Counted from the first letter of the stretch, positions 46,895-57,115 are shown. The stretch is DNA of 64,000 nucleotides from Marivirga sericea (GCF_900177665.1 NZ_FXAW01000001.1:1131099-1195098), one strand, 5' to 3'. Made by a program: numbers and translations. Notes: generated by a model from the sequence alone, not told the origin.

Positions 46895-48817
46895 TTATTT
46901 CACTACTACCATTCCTAGCAAATTCCCAATTTCCATCTTTGCTTGATTAAGCTGCATCAGATATTGAAGAATTAACTGTTCATCTTCTTGAGAATCAATA
47001 TCTTTTAGTTCCTCTGTATTCTTCTCCATCAAATGTAGTATAGACCGATGTTTAAGCCTTAAAACATGAATGTAAATAGAGTCATTTAAAATGTGTCGTT
47101 CGTGCGGAGTATAAATCTCGAATTTCTTCTCCCAGTTTTCACTTAATTCATAACGATCAGTGTAGAGAGAAAATATCACTTTCCGCACCTCTTCTGAACC
47201 GTTTTTTATAAAAAAAGCTTCATTTAAGATTGTTCCATCTTCAAGATGGGAAACAAAATTATTCAGAATTTCAGCATAAACAGGATGTATAAATTCGGTA
47301 TCCTTTAATTCTTGTAACAGGTAATCAATTACCAGTTTATCATCGGCTAAAGGTAATTCCGCATAGGTAAGCAATAATCTTATGCTTTCCCTCTCTTGCA
47401 GAGCCACTACATCAAATGGAGTATACTGCTTTTGGACTTGCTCTGGAGCTTTATTATAGCTTTCACTTAAATAATTCGCTTGGCGTTTTGTAATATCTCC
47501 TTTACTCTGTTTTTCTCGAAGAATAATTTTATTCTGCTCAGCAATCAAGAGCTCCTCATCTATTTCAAGTATGTCGCTACATTCCTTTATGTAGATTGCC
47601 CTTTTTACCGGATCGGGAATTCTGGATATAGAGCGAACTATATCTTGAATGGTTTCTGCCTTTTTGATCGGATCCTTCTTGGTCTCCTCCAAAAGCAGAT
47701 CAGATTTAAAACGAATGAAATCCTTTGAATTATCTGCTAAAAATCTTTTAAATTCCTCATCTCCCATCTTTCGGGAATAGCTATCAGGATCTTCCCCATC
47801 AGGGAAAATAACCACTTTAACATTTAACCCCCCTTCTAATATCAAGTCAATTCCGCGCATTGCGGCTTTTAAACCGGCTGCATCACCATCGAATAATACC
47901 GTTACATTCTGTGCGTATCTCCCGATCAGCTTTATTTGCTGGGTAGTTAAAGAAGTTCCTGAAGAGGCCACTACATTTTCTACCCCGGATTGATGCAAGG
48001 AAATAACATCTGTGTAGCCTTCAACCAGATAACAGTTCTCCTCATCTCGAATGCTTTTTTTAGCTTGAGCAATTCCATACAGAACTTCACTTTTATGATA
48101 AACATCTGTTTCAGGCGAATTAATGTATTTTGGTTGTTTTTTATCATTTACCAAGATTCTCGCTCCAAAAGCGATTGGCTTTCCAGAGATAGAATGAATC
48201 GGGAAAATTACTCTATTACGGAATCTGTCATAGGTTTTATCTTCTTTTTTGATGATTAAACCAGCTTTCTCCAACAAATCTTCGGAATGCCCAGCTTTTG
48301 TTGCTGCTTTTATCAATCCATCCCATTCATCAAGAGAAAAGCCTAAATCAAACTTATCAATAGTAGCGTTTGAGAAAGCTCGTTCTTTAAAATAGCTTAA
48401 TCCAATTGATTTTCCTTGAGGGTTGTTATGTAGAAGATCTTTAAAATATTCTGCGGCAAAATTCAAGACTATATAGAAACTTTCTCTTTCATTATAGGCT
48501 TCTTGCTGCTCAGGGGAGGATTCTGTTTCTTCAATTTCAATTCCGTATTTATCAGCTAATTGCCGGATAGCTTCCGGAAAATTAAGTCCCTCCAAATCCA
48601 TGATAAATTGTATAGAATCACCAGCCTTTCCACATCCAAAGCATTTATAAATTCCTTTATTTGGAGCAACGGAAAAAGAAGGAGTTTTCTCATCGTGAAA
48701 AGGGCAACAAGCCCACATGTTTTGCCCTTTCTTTTTGAGCGGTACATAATCACCTACCACTTCTTCTATTTCAGCTCGATCTTGAACTTCCTGTATCGTT
48801 TTTGGAGTTAATCCCAC
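46895..48817 (-). CDS. dnaG: DNA primase DnaG
   Basis: Makes RNA primers for replication. 640 residues. N-terminal CHC2 zinc ribbon: Cys38, His41, Cys59 and Cys62 in CCPFHDEKTPSFS and KCFGCGKAGD. The catalytic core with TOPRIM motifs is YLVEGYTDVISLHQSG and VTVLFDGDAAGLKAAMRG. The C-terminal part is divergent, helicase-binding type. Divergent from mrp with 137 nt between starts. Normal length. Confidence 0.96.
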   Translation of the reverse strand: MGLTPKTIQEVQDRAEIEEVVGDYVPLKKKGQNMWACCPFHDEKTPSFSVAPNKGIYKCFGCGKAGDSIQFIMDLEGLNFPEAIRQLADKYGIEIEETESSPEQQEAYNERESFYIVLNFAAEYFKDLLHNNPQGKSIGLSYFKERAFSNATIDKFDLGFSLDEWDGLIKAATKAGHSEDLLEKAGLIIKKEDKTYDRFRNRVIFPIHSISGKPIAFGARILVNDKKQPKYINSPETDVYHKSEVLYGIAQAKKSIRDEENCYLVEGYTDVISLHQSGVENVVASSGTSLTTQQIKLIGRYAQNVTVLFDGDAAGLKAAMRGIDLILEGGLNVKVVIFPDGEDPDSYSRKMGDEEFKRFLADNSKDFIRFKSDLLLEETKKDPIKKAETIQDIVRSISRIPDPVKRAIYIKECSDILEIDEELLIAEQNKIILREKQSKGDITKRQANYLSESYNKAPEQVQKQYTPFDVVALQERESIRLLLTYAELPLADDKLVIDYLLQELKDTEFIHPVYAEILNNFVSHLEDGTILNEAFFIKNGSEEVRKVIFSLYTDRYELSENWEKKFEIYTPHERHILNDSIYIHVLRLKHRSILHLMEKNTEELKDIDSQEDEQLILQYLMQLNQAKMEIGNLLGMVVVK

Positions 48818-48954
48818 TTATTTATCAAAAATTTTACTTTTATTTAAACTAATTCCAACTAATTTCCCGTATGAATTGTTAGCTAAATTGATAAAGATTA
48901 ACTTGCAGCAATTCTAATAGCAAAACTACGATTTTTTAATTATAATAGATATAT

Positions 48955-50049
48955 ATGGCTGTTACTAAAGATAGCATAATTAAAGCATTAAGTACTGTAG
49001 ATGATCCAGATTTCAAAAAAGATTTGGTGACATTAAATATGATTAAGGATGTAAGCATTGATGGAAATGCTGTATACTTCACTGTGGTATTAACCACTCC
49101 TGCATGTCCACTAAAAGAAATCATTAAAAATGATTGTATAAATGCGATTCATAAACTTGTAGATAAAGACCTACAAGTATTTCCCAATATGACTTCGGAT
49201 GTTACCTCAACAAGAAGTTCTGCACCTTTGTTACCTAATGTTAAAAACATTATTGCTATAGGTTCTGGTAAAGGTGGTGTAGGAAAATCTACTGTTACAG
49301 CCAATTTAGCAGTATCTTTAGCGCAAGAAGGTGCAAAAGTTGGTTTGATTGATGCTGATATATTCGGACCCTCCATTCCTACTATGTTCAATTGCGAAGC
49401 CGAACAGCCTGAAGTAAAGCAAGTGGACGGTAAAAATATTATTGTTCCCATAGAGCAGTATGGGATTAAATTAATTTCAATTGGATTTTTAACTCCTCCA
49501 GATAATGCAGTGGTATGGAGAGGTCCAATGGCCAGTTCCGCTTTAAAGCAATTTATAGGAGATACAGATTGGGGTGAATTAGATTACTTACTAATTGATT
49601 TACCTCCTGGCACGAGTGACATCCATTTAACGCTAGTACAAACTATCCCAGTAACTGGTGCTGTAGTTGTAACCACACCTCAAAAGGTTGCTTTAGCAGA
49701 TGCTAGAAAAGCAATCGGTATGTTCAAACAACCGCAAATCAATGTTCCAATCTTGGGGTTAGTAGAAAATATGGCTTATTTTACTCCCGCTGAATTGCCT
49801 GACAATAAATACTTCATATTTGGCGAAGGAGGAGGATATAAGATGAGTGAGGAATATGATATTCCATTCTTAGGACAAATGCCGCTAGTCCAGTCTATCC
49901 GCGAAAGTGGAGATTCGGGCTATCCTACTGCCATGAAGGACGGACCTTCGGCCGATGCATTTAAAGATTTAGCCCAAAAATTAGCCCGTCAAGTTGCTAT
50001 TAGGAACGCAAACCTGGCGGATACAAAAAAAGTGGAAATGACGAGTTGA
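48955..50049 (+). CDS. Mrp/NBP35-family Fe-S carrier ATPase
   Basis: P-loop ATPase that binds and transfers Fe-S clusters (ApbC/Mrp). 364 residues. N-terminal DUF59/MIP18 domain (about 1-80, LSTVDDPDFKKDLVTLNMIK, with Cys51 in TTPACPLKEI), then the deviant Walker A GKGGVGKST at 105-113, DADIFGPSIPTMF, and the switch LPPGTSDIHLTLVQ. In the C-terminal part the usual CxxC cluster motif is absent: the segment after LVENMAYF reads TPAELPDNKYFIFGEGGGYK. The gene is followed 12 nt later by an NifU-like gene, consistent with an Fe-S role. Confidence 0.93.
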   Translation: MAVTKDSIIKALSTVDDPDFKKDLVTLNMIKDVSIDGNAVYFTVVLTTPACPLKEIIKNDCINAIHKLVDKDLQVFPNMTSDVTSTRSSAPLLPNVKNIIAIGSGKGGVGKSTVTANLAVSLAQEGAKVGLIDADIFGPSIPTMFNCEAEQPEVKQVDGKNIIVPIEQYGIKLISIGFLTPPDNAVVWRGPMASSALKQFIGDTDWGELDYLLIDLPPGTSDIHLTLVQTIPVTGAVVVTTPQKVALADARKAIGMFKQPQINVPILGLVENMAYFTPAELPDNKYFIFGEGGGYKMSEEYDIPFLGQMPLVQSIRESGDSGYPTAMKDGPSADAFKDLAQKLARQVAIRNANLADTKKVEMTS

Positions 50050-50061
50050 AATCAATAAACT

Positions 50062-50337
50062 ATGGATATAATAAATAGAGTTGAAAAAGCATTGGATTCT
50101 ATTAGGCCCTATCTTGAGGCCGATGGGGGAAATGTGAGAGTCTTAGATTTTAATGAAGGTCTTTTAAGATTGGAATTACTTGGCGCCTGCGGAAACTGTC
50201 CAATGTCGACCATGACCTTAAAAGCGGGTGTTGAAGAGGCTGTTAAAAAAGCAGTGCCTGAAGTTACTTCGGTGGAAGCTATCAATATTACATCTGCCGA
50301 TGACCCTAATGCTGAGCTCCCTCAAACAATGCGCTAA
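50062..50337 (+). CDS. NifU C-terminal-domain (Nfu-type) Fe-S carrier
   Basis: 91-residue single-domain Nfu/NifU_C protein. DSIRPYLEADGGNVRVLDF and the cluster-binding pair Cys43/Cys46 in LLGACGNCPMSTMTLKAGVE are diagnostic. Such proteins carry a 4Fe-4S cluster to apoproteins. It is cotranscribed with the Mrp gene. Confidence 0.94.
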   Translation: MDIINRVEKALDSIRPYLEADGGNVRVLDFNEGLLRLELLGACGNCPMSTMTLKAGVEEAVKKAVPEVTSVEAINITSADDPNAELPQTMR

Positions 50338-50455
50338 TTGTCTTTTGAATTAATAAAATGCTCAAAAAGTAATTTTGTGCTTAATGAAGCTAAAACTTAA
50401 TTTTTGGTTTTAACTTCGTTTCTAGTTATTTTTAGATAAAATTAGTGCGAGATCA

Positions 50456-53407
50456 ATGAAAAAACTATACCACTCATACATAGTCTTGATTATCAGGAGT
50501 GGTATTTTATTATTCTTTAGTCTACTTTCGTCATCAGTTACAGCTCAAGAAAGATGTGCCGTACCACAAATACTGGAAGAAAGAGAAAGGAAATATCCTG
50601 AATTGAGTACCGAACAATTCGAAAATTGGATCGCTAACAAGAAAACCCTTCAAACAACCTTCTCTTCAAGAAAAAAAGCTGATACCTTAAAAATACCTGT
50701 TGTCTTTCATATCATCCATAATGGTGAGCCTATTGGAATCGGAGGAAACCTTTCCAAGAGTAGAATTGACCGTCAATTAGAAATTTTAAATGAAGATTTC
50801 AATAGGACTAATAGCGATTCTACCGAGACTCTAGATGAATTTAAAGATATTGCTGCTGCATTTCAAATAGAGTTTATTTATGCAAAGCAAAGCCCTGATG
50901 GACAAGAAACAGATGGCATTGTTAGGATACCTGGAAGTGAACCAACCTACAGTTATCAAGAGAGGAGCATACTGAGTTCAGAAAGTTATTGGCCAGCTGA
51001 AGAATATCTCAATATTTGGGTGGCCGATTTGGCAGGTGGGAGTTTAGGTTGGGCTGAGTTTCCTGTTTCAAATTTAGTTGGTTTAGAGGAAGCCAGTAAT
51101 AATAGATTAATCGATGGAGTAAGTCTTGATTATGAATTCTTAGGTGATAATCCAAATAGCCCCACATTTGAAAGCAGAGGAAGAACAGCGACCCATGAAA
51201 TGGGACATTTTTTTGGTTTACGACATATTTGGGGTGATGGAGGTTGTTCTGTAGATGATTTTTGTGATGACACTCCTGAAGCCAATAGTTCTAGCACTGG
51301 ATGTAATCTGACCAAAACTACATGCGGAAGTCTTGATATGGTGCAAAACTTCATGGACTATACTAATGATGAATGCATGAATATTTTCACTTTGGATCAG
51401 AAAGAAAGAGTCCGAACAGTGGTCGAGAATAGTCCAAGAAGGCTAAGTCTTACAACATCTAAAGGGTTAGAAAGCCCACCTGTTTTCAATAGAGACTTGG
51501 GGCTTACAGAGCTGAATTCTCAATTTACAGGTAGTTGCAGTGGGAATTTCAACCCACAAATCACCATCAAAAACCAAGGTATTTTCCCAGTTGAAGAATA
51601 TAGTGTTCAGATGTTCATTAATGGTATTCTTGAAGAAACTGTGGAATTAACTGAAACACTAGAAAGCAACGAACAAAAAACAGTTTACTTTTCTCTGCTC
51701 AATTTTGAAGAAACTGCCCAATATTCAATTTTTTACCAAGTAAATTTAACCGGTGGATTTGAAGACGAGCGCATGGAAAATAATCAAAAGCTCGAATATT
51801 ATCAAAGATTGGAAGAAGAGAGACTACCTTATGAGAAAAAATTTCAAAGAAATATCAATCCGTGGTTTATTAGAAATGCTGATCAGAAAGAAACTTGGCA
51901 ATTATATGAAAATGCAATTGGTATACCTTTTTATGAAAATCGAGAAAATTTTGGACAAAAAGAGGAAATTATTTCTCCCGTTTTTGATTTTACCACCATC
52001 GATGTTCCTGAGTTAAGTTTTGTTTTTGCTCAAGCAGAAGATTCTATCCCTAATAGAGTTAGTATTTATGCTTCTTATGATTGCGGTCGAACATTCAATG
52101 ACTTAGTATTTTCCAATACTATAACTGATCTATCAACCGCCTACGAAGTCGATTCTGTTTTCACCCCTCAGGTTCGATTAGACTGGGATACCGTAAAAAT
52201 AGACCTCAATCGGCTAAAAGATGAAGAATCCGTATGCTTTAATATCGTGGCCGAAAATAGACTTTCCAATAATTTTTACATTAGCGAATTCAAAGTAAAA
52301 GAATCAAACAAAAAAGATAAAGAAATTGAGATTGTAAAATGGGAAGATATTAATCCTCTATTTTGTGATGAAGGTTTGGAAGGAATCTTAACTCTCAAAA
52401 ATATAGGACGTGAATTTATAGGGAACTACACAGTCCAAATCCTTAATCAAAATGACCTGATAAAAGAATACATAATAAATGATGAAGTATTGACTTCAGG
52501 TCAGAATACTCAATTGAGTATTCTGCTACCTAAACCTGATCAAAATATTGGAGAATACGAAATAAGAGCCATCACTAATGATGCAGAAGAAGAAATCATT
52601 AATACCTTTTACTTACCTTTTGAAAATAATTGCTTTGAAGAATTACCTCCCTTACGTTTGAGCTTAAGAGAAAGTGATAATGATAATTGGTTTGATTTCA
52701 ACCCTAACAAAGATGCAGGATGGACATACAGTACAGACTACCGCGCGGTTACTAGTAATTCGTCAAATATAACGAAGGAATCCTCAGAGGACTGGTTGAT
52801 TAGCCCATTATTGGATGTGAGTAATACCAACTACTTAGGACTAATATTCGATGTCTCCTATCGAAAACCTTTTAGACAAGCAGAGAAATTTGAAATTTAT
52901 ATTTCGGATAGCGATGGTAAAAGTTTTAATTCTTTAATTTACAGTAAAGAAGGTGATTCCTTGGCTACTTCTTTTGGCAACAACGTTAGTAACCAATTGA
53001 TTTGGAGAAACGAATTTGTAGATTTATCTCCATTTGTATTCAAAGAAAAAATAAGATTAGCCTTCAAGGTTACACATGATAATGGTCAGAATGTATTTTT
53101 AAAGAATATTACTTTTTTTGTGGGGCAATCTCCACCACCCCCTTACCCTAATACAAGGAAGCCTTTTGTCATATACCCGAATCCGGCTAAAAATGATCTA
53201 AATTTACACTTGAATTTAGATATAGCTGAACAAGGTTTCTTTCAGATTTTGGACATGAGAGGAAAAGTAATGTTAGAGTTTACAGAACCGAAAATCCTTA
53301 ATCAATTCATCAGCTTCAACGTTTCACAGTTGGCTGAAGGAATGTATATTTTAAGGTTGAATACGAAAAGGATTACTGCTACTGAACGATTTATGATCCA
53401 AAAATAG
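50456..53407 (+). CDS. M43 (pappalysin-type) metalloprotease with T9SS sorting domain
   Basis: 983 residues. The signal peptide is about 1-30 (ILLFFSLLSSSVTAQ). The zinc metzincin motif H247-E-M-G-H251-F-F-G-L-R-H257 is complete, with the Met-turn in LDMVQNFMDYTNDECM. Cysteine-rich segments around the active site (CSVDDFCDDTPEA) are typical of M43. Then come a CARDB/Ig-like region and MAM-like or choice-of-anchor segments (ISPVFDFTTIDVPELSFVFA). The last ~80 residues form a T9SS type A sorting domain (FVIYPNPAKNDLNLHLNLDI, then AEGMYILRLNTKRITATERF). Secreted or surface-attached, probably for nutrient acquisition. Confidence 0.93.
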   Translation: MKKLYHSYIVLIIRSGILLFFSLLSSSVTAQERCAVPQILEERERKYPELSTEQFENWIANKKTLQTTFSSRKKADTLKIPVVFHIIHNGEPIGIGGNLSKSRIDRQLEILNEDFNRTNSDSTETLDEFKDIAAAFQIEFIYAKQSPDGQETDGIVRIPGSEPTYSYQERSILSSESYWPAEEYLNIWVADLAGGSLGWAEFPVSNLVGLEEASNNRLIDGVSLDYEFLGDNPNSPTFESRGRTATHEMGHFFGLRHIWGDGGCSVDDFCDDTPEANSSSTGCNLTKTTCGSLDMVQNFMDYTNDECMNIFTLDQKERVRTVVENSPRRLSLTTSKGLESPPVFNRDLGLTELNSQFTGSCSGNFNPQITIKNQGIFPVEEYSVQMFINGILEETVELTETLESNEQKTVYFSLLNFEETAQYSIFYQVNLTGGFEDERMENNQKLEYYQRLEEERLPYEKKFQRNINPWFIRNADQKETWQLYENAIGIPFYENRENFGQKEEIISPVFDFTTIDVPELSFVFAQAEDSIPNRVSIYASYDCGRTFNDLVFSNTITDLSTAYEVDSVFTPQVRLDWDTVKIDLNRLKDEESVCFNIVAENRLSNNFYISEFKVKESNKKDKEIEIVKWEDINPLFCDEGLEGILTLKNIGREFIGNYTVQILNQNDLIKEYIINDEVLTSGQNTQLSILLPKPDQNIGEYEIRAITNDAEEEIINTFYLPFENNCFEELPPLRLSLRESDNDNWFDFNPNKDAGWTYSTDYRAVTSNSSNITKESSEDWLISPLLDVSNTNYLGLIFDVSYRKPFRQAEKFEIYISDSDGKSFNSLIYSKEGDSLATSFGNNVSNQLIWRNEFVDLSPFVFKEKIRLAFKVTHDNGQNVFLKNITFFVGQSPPPPYPNTRKPFVIYPNPAKNDLNLHLNLDIAEQGFFQILDMRGKVMLEFTEPKILNQFISFNVSQLAEGMYILRLNTKRITATERFMIQK

Positions 53408-53645
53408 ATTCGATAGAAATTATTCCACTTTCTACTCTTACAAATTGCAATTCATGGGTTGAATTCTTAATTGATATGTTATTTTTACATTTCAATTAGG
53501 CTCCATATTCAAGAAGTCTAATTGGCCCAAAAAGATCAAGTCTTAATCAAAACGTAAAAAGTGGCTTGCACAGACCTTGGAATTTGTAAAACTAGAACGA
53601 ATTTCTAACGTGCACTTAATTTTATTATCCATATAAATCGAATTA

Positions 53646-56330
53646 ATGAAAATCGGAATATTTTTTGGAGGTCAGTCTAGAGAAAGGGAAATATCATTTG
53701 CAGGTGGAAGAACGGTTTATGATAATTTAAACAAATCTATATTTGAGGCAGTCCCCATTTTTGTAGACAGTAAAGGTCATTTCGTTTTGCTGGATTGGCA
53801 GTACATTTATAAAGGTACAATCCGCGATTTCTATCCTCCTGTAGATTTCTTGCCTAAATCTGACTTGCCTGTTCAAATTTATGCCGAATCATTAAAAGAT
53901 CTATCTGAAAATGACTGGGATAAGTTAATTGCTGAAGTTGGGAAAAGAATTGATCCATCTAGTTTTAATAAATATATGGACTTTGCATTTTTAGCTATGC
54001 ACGGACCATTTGGAGAAGACGGCAACATACAAGGCATTTTAGAATGGTACGGGATTCCCTTTAGCGGAGCTGGAATACTACCCTCCTCAATAGGAATCAG
54101 CAAAATTGCACAGCGTCAATTTCTCCAGCAAGCTAATTTTGATGGCCCAAAAAGTGTAATACTCAATCAAGCAGATTGGAATAGTCAATCGCATGAAAAT
54201 ATTTTCAAAAGCTTAAAACATAAACTGGATCTCCCGCTCGTCATAAAAGCACCTCACCAGGGCTCTTCTATAGGCGTAAGTATCTTAATTGAAGATGATT
54301 TAGCAAAATTTGAACACTTGATTCAGAAAAGCTTTTTTGAATTAGAAATAAATAAAGCTGAATGGGATAACTACAGCCAAACTGAAAAAATCAGTTTCAT
54401 AGCCAAAATGGTGGATATCAGAGAAGGTATTGGACTGCCAGTAATTGTAAATGAAGACTTATTATACACGCCTGATGAGTTGATGTATTACCTCAACCAA
54501 AGCTTCCCAGCCCAGCAAGAGTCTATAAAATTGAAAGCTATTGATTCTGAGGATTCACTTTTAATCGAATCCTTTATCGAAGGAAAAGAATTTTCTTGCA
54601 TCGTAATTCAAGATGAACACGGCCGGCCTATTGCTTTGCCACCAACTGAAATTCGCAAGGGAAAGGACGTATTTGACTATCGTTCGAAGTATCTTCCCGG
54701 CATAAGCAGAAAGATCACGCCCATCGATGCTCCGCAGGATATCATTGAAAAAATACGAACACAGTGTTCCGACTTATTTAAGGCATTGCAAATCGATGTA
54801 TATGCCAGAATAGATGGTTTTATAACGAAAGAAGGAAAAGTATTCTTAAATGATCCGAATACTACTTCGGGCATGTTACCTTCTTCCTTCTTTTTTCATC
54901 AAGCAGCTGAAATTGGACTCAATCCTTCACAGTTTTTAAGCTACATTATTAGAACCTCCTTAAATGCTAGATTAAAAAGTGGAAAGCATCATTTTGAATT
55001 GCAGAAAATGATCAAAAAATTAGATAAGGAATTGGAGGGATTAAAAAACGAAGCTCAAAAGAAAATTAATGTTGGAGTAATTATGGGAGGATTCTCAACA
55101 GAAAGACATATATCTGTGGAAAGTGGACGCAATATCTATGAAAAACTCTCTTCTTCTGAAAAATACTTACCAATTCCTATTTTCTTAAGCGGAACCGAGG
55201 AGCAACATGAGCTTTTTGTATTGCCAATCAATATCATGTTGAAAGACAATGCGGACGATATCAAAGATAAAATCAAGGATTATCATGTGCATCCCATAAT
55301 TTCACAGATAAAATTTGAAAGTAGTGAGATCACTGAAAAGTACTCTCACAGTACTAATACTTCTTTAAAAAAGATTTCCTACGCTAACTTACCAGAATTG
55401 ATAGATGTAGCCTTTATTGCGCTTCATGGAAGACCAGGGGAAGATGGCGCAGTACAGACAGAACTAGAGCAGTTGAATATCCCTTACAATGGCTCTGATG
55501 TAGAGAGTTCGAAGATCACCATCAATAAATTCGAAACAAATGAAAGGCTAAAAGATGCAGGAATATCTGTAGCTGATCACAGATTAGTTTTTGAGGACAA
55601 ATGGCAGAGCCACAAGGAAGCAGAAATTGAAGCAATAGAGCAACAGTTGGATTATCCACTAATTGCCAAGCCAGCTGATGATGGCTGTAGCTCAGCAGTG
55701 AAGAAAATAAAAAACAGATCTGAACTAGAAGCCTTTGCGGGAATGATGTTCAGACCTCAAGAGGAGTTTATAGAGAATTTAGCCAATATTCTAAAACTCA
55801 AAAAGAATGAGGAATTCCCTCAAAAGAATTTTTTCTTGTTAGAAGAACTTATTGATAAAAAGGCTGCAAAATACTTTTTGGAGATAACTGGTGGACTTTT
55901 GACACATTTCAAGGAAGATGGGAGCATCGATTATGAAATATTTGAACCATCGGAAGCGTTAGCTGGAGGTGAAGTTTTAAGTTTGGAAGAAAAATTTCTG
56001 GCCGGAGAAGGTCAAAACATTACGCCTGCCAGGTACACCCCAGAAGCGAAAAATTATAAGAAGGTGGCCGAGCAAGTGAAAGCTACGCTGAAAAAGACAG
56101 CAAAAGTACTAAATGTAACAGGTTATGCAAGAATTGATGCTTTTGTACGGGTTAATGAGGATTTAAGTGCAGAAACTATTATTATTGAGGTAAACTCATT
56201 ACCTGGAATGACACCAGCAACTTGTATTTTTCATCAAACAGCGATCAATGGCTATAAGCCGTATGATTTTATTGATAAAATACTTTCTTTTGGAACTGAA
56301 AAAATGAAAAAACAAACCATTGCAAAATGA
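53646..56330 (+). CDS. Tandem D-alanine--D-alanine ligase (two ligase units in one chain)
   Basis: 894 residues, about 2.5 times a normal Ddl. Unit 1 (about 1-455) begins MKIGIFFGGQSREREISFAG; unit 2 (about 473-890) begins NVGVIMGGFSTERHISVESG. Both carry the Ddl N-terminal domain and an ATP-grasp domain: LAMHGPFGEDGNIQGILEWY and IALHGRPGEDGAVQTELEQL, then GVSILIEDD and LIAKPADDGCSSAV. Metal ligands differ: unit 2 has D831, E848 and N850 (IIIEVNSLPGM), while unit 1 has D390 and N405 with D403 where Glu is usual (LNDPNTTSGM). Unit 1 also has an insertion around residues 225-310. Role: D-Ala-D-Ala for peptidoglycan, or a related dipeptide-type product. Overlaps the PASTA gene by ATGA. Confidence 0.9.
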   Translation: MKIGIFFGGQSREREISFAGGRTVYDNLNKSIFEAVPIFVDSKGHFVLLDWQYIYKGTIRDFYPPVDFLPKSDLPVQIYAESLKDLSENDWDKLIAEVGKRIDPSSFNKYMDFAFLAMHGPFGEDGNIQGILEWYGIPFSGAGILPSSIGISKIAQRQFLQQANFDGPKSVILNQADWNSQSHENIFKSLKHKLDLPLVIKAPHQGSSIGVSILIEDDLAKFEHLIQKSFFELEINKAEWDNYSQTEKISFIAKMVDIREGIGLPVIVNEDLLYTPDELMYYLNQSFPAQQESIKLKAIDSEDSLLIESFIEGKEFSCIVIQDEHGRPIALPPTEIRKGKDVFDYRSKYLPGISRKITPIDAPQDIIEKIRTQCSDLFKALQIDVYARIDGFITKEGKVFLNDPNTTSGMLPSSFFFHQAAEIGLNPSQFLSYIIRTSLNARLKSGKHHFELQKMIKKLDKELEGLKNEAQKKINVGVIMGGFSTERHISVESGRNIYEKLSSSEKYLPIPIFLSGTEEQHELFVLPINIMLKDNADDIKDKIKDYHVHPIISQIKFESSEITEKYSHSTNTSLKKISYANLPELIDVAFIALHGRPGEDGAVQTELEQLNIPYNGSDVESSKITINKFETNERLKDAGISVADHRLVFEDKWQSHKEAEIEAIEQQLDYPLIAKPADDGCSSAVKKIKNRSELEAFAGMMFRPQEEFIENLANILKLKKNEEFPQKNFFLLEELIDKKAAKYFLEITGGLLTHFKEDGSIDYEIFEPSEALAGGEVLSLEEKFLAGEGQNITPARYTPEAKNYKKVAEQVKATLKKTAKVLNVTGYARIDAFVRVNEDLSAETIIIEVNSLPGMTPATCIFHQTAINGYKPYDFIDKILSFGTEKMKKQTIAK

Positions 56331-57115
56331 AGCTAAAAGCTAATTCTTTAAGAGATTTATTTATTCACCTGGGTATAATTGTTGGACTGGGTATAATTAT
56401 CATATTGAGTTTTTTCTACATCTATTTACCTGTAACCACTCATCATGGAGAGAGCATAACCGTTCCTCAATTGGAGGGGGTTCATTTGAATGAGTTAGAT
56501 GAATTTTTATTAGAACGGGATTTACGTTACGAAGTAACAGCAGATTCTGGTTTCTCAGCTGAATATCCACCACTAACTGTTTTAAGTCAAGATCCTGCAG
56601 AAGGAAAAAAAGTGAAAGAAAATAGGAAAATCTATGTTTCACTGAATGCTACAAGCCCACCTAATGTTAAAATGCCCAAATTGGTGGATGGATCACTAAA
56701 AAATGCGCAAATGGTATTAGAAAGTTATGGACTCTTATTGGGTGAAATAACTTACGAACCCCATGAATTTCAAAATGCTGTTTTAAAACAGAAATTGGAT
56801 GGGAAAGAAATAGAGGCTGGTGAAGATTTAGCAAAAGGTTCAACCATTGATCTCGTGATAGGAAATGGATTGGGCAGGCCATTTGCTATGCCTGATGTGG
56901 TGGGCAATAATAAAGAAGACGCAGAATTCATTATTGTCGGCAGTGGATTGCAATTAGGTAAAGTGAAAACAAGGGAAGATGATGAAAAAGCAGCAGGAAT
57001 CGTACTACAACAATATCCTGAATCTGGCACATCAGTTAGAACCGGAAACAGTGTAGATATTTGGATAGTAGCCCCAAAAAATGAAAATGAATTATTGACT
57101 CCTGATGATATATGA
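56327..57115 (+). CDS. Membrane-anchored PASTA-domain protein
   Basis: 262 residues. One membrane segment (about 14-35, HLGIIVGLGIIIILSFFYIY), then three PASTA domains outside: about 43-110 (ITVPQLEGVHLNELDEFLLE), 115-182 (VKMPKLVDGSLKNAQMVLES) and 189-254 (FAMPDVVGNNKEDAEFIIVG). PASTA domains bind muropeptide or beta-lactam-like ligands in kinases and PBPs; here there is no kinase or transpeptidase domain. Overlap by ATGA with the tandem ddl upstream and with the T9SS protein gene downstream places it in one translationally coupled operon. Confidence 0.92.
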   Translation: MKLKANSLRDLFIHLGIIVGLGIIIILSFFYIYLPVTTHHGESITVPQLEGVHLNELDEFLLERDLRYEVTADSGFSAEYPPLTVLSQDPAEGKKVKENRKIYVSLNATSPPNVKMPKLVDGSLKNAQMVLESYGLLLGEITYEPHEFQNAVLKQKLDGKEIEAGEDLAKGSTIDLVIGNGLGRPFAMPDVVGNNKEDAEFIIVGSGLQLGKVKTREDDEKAAGIVLQQYPESGTSVRTGNSVDIWIVAPKNENELLTPDDI

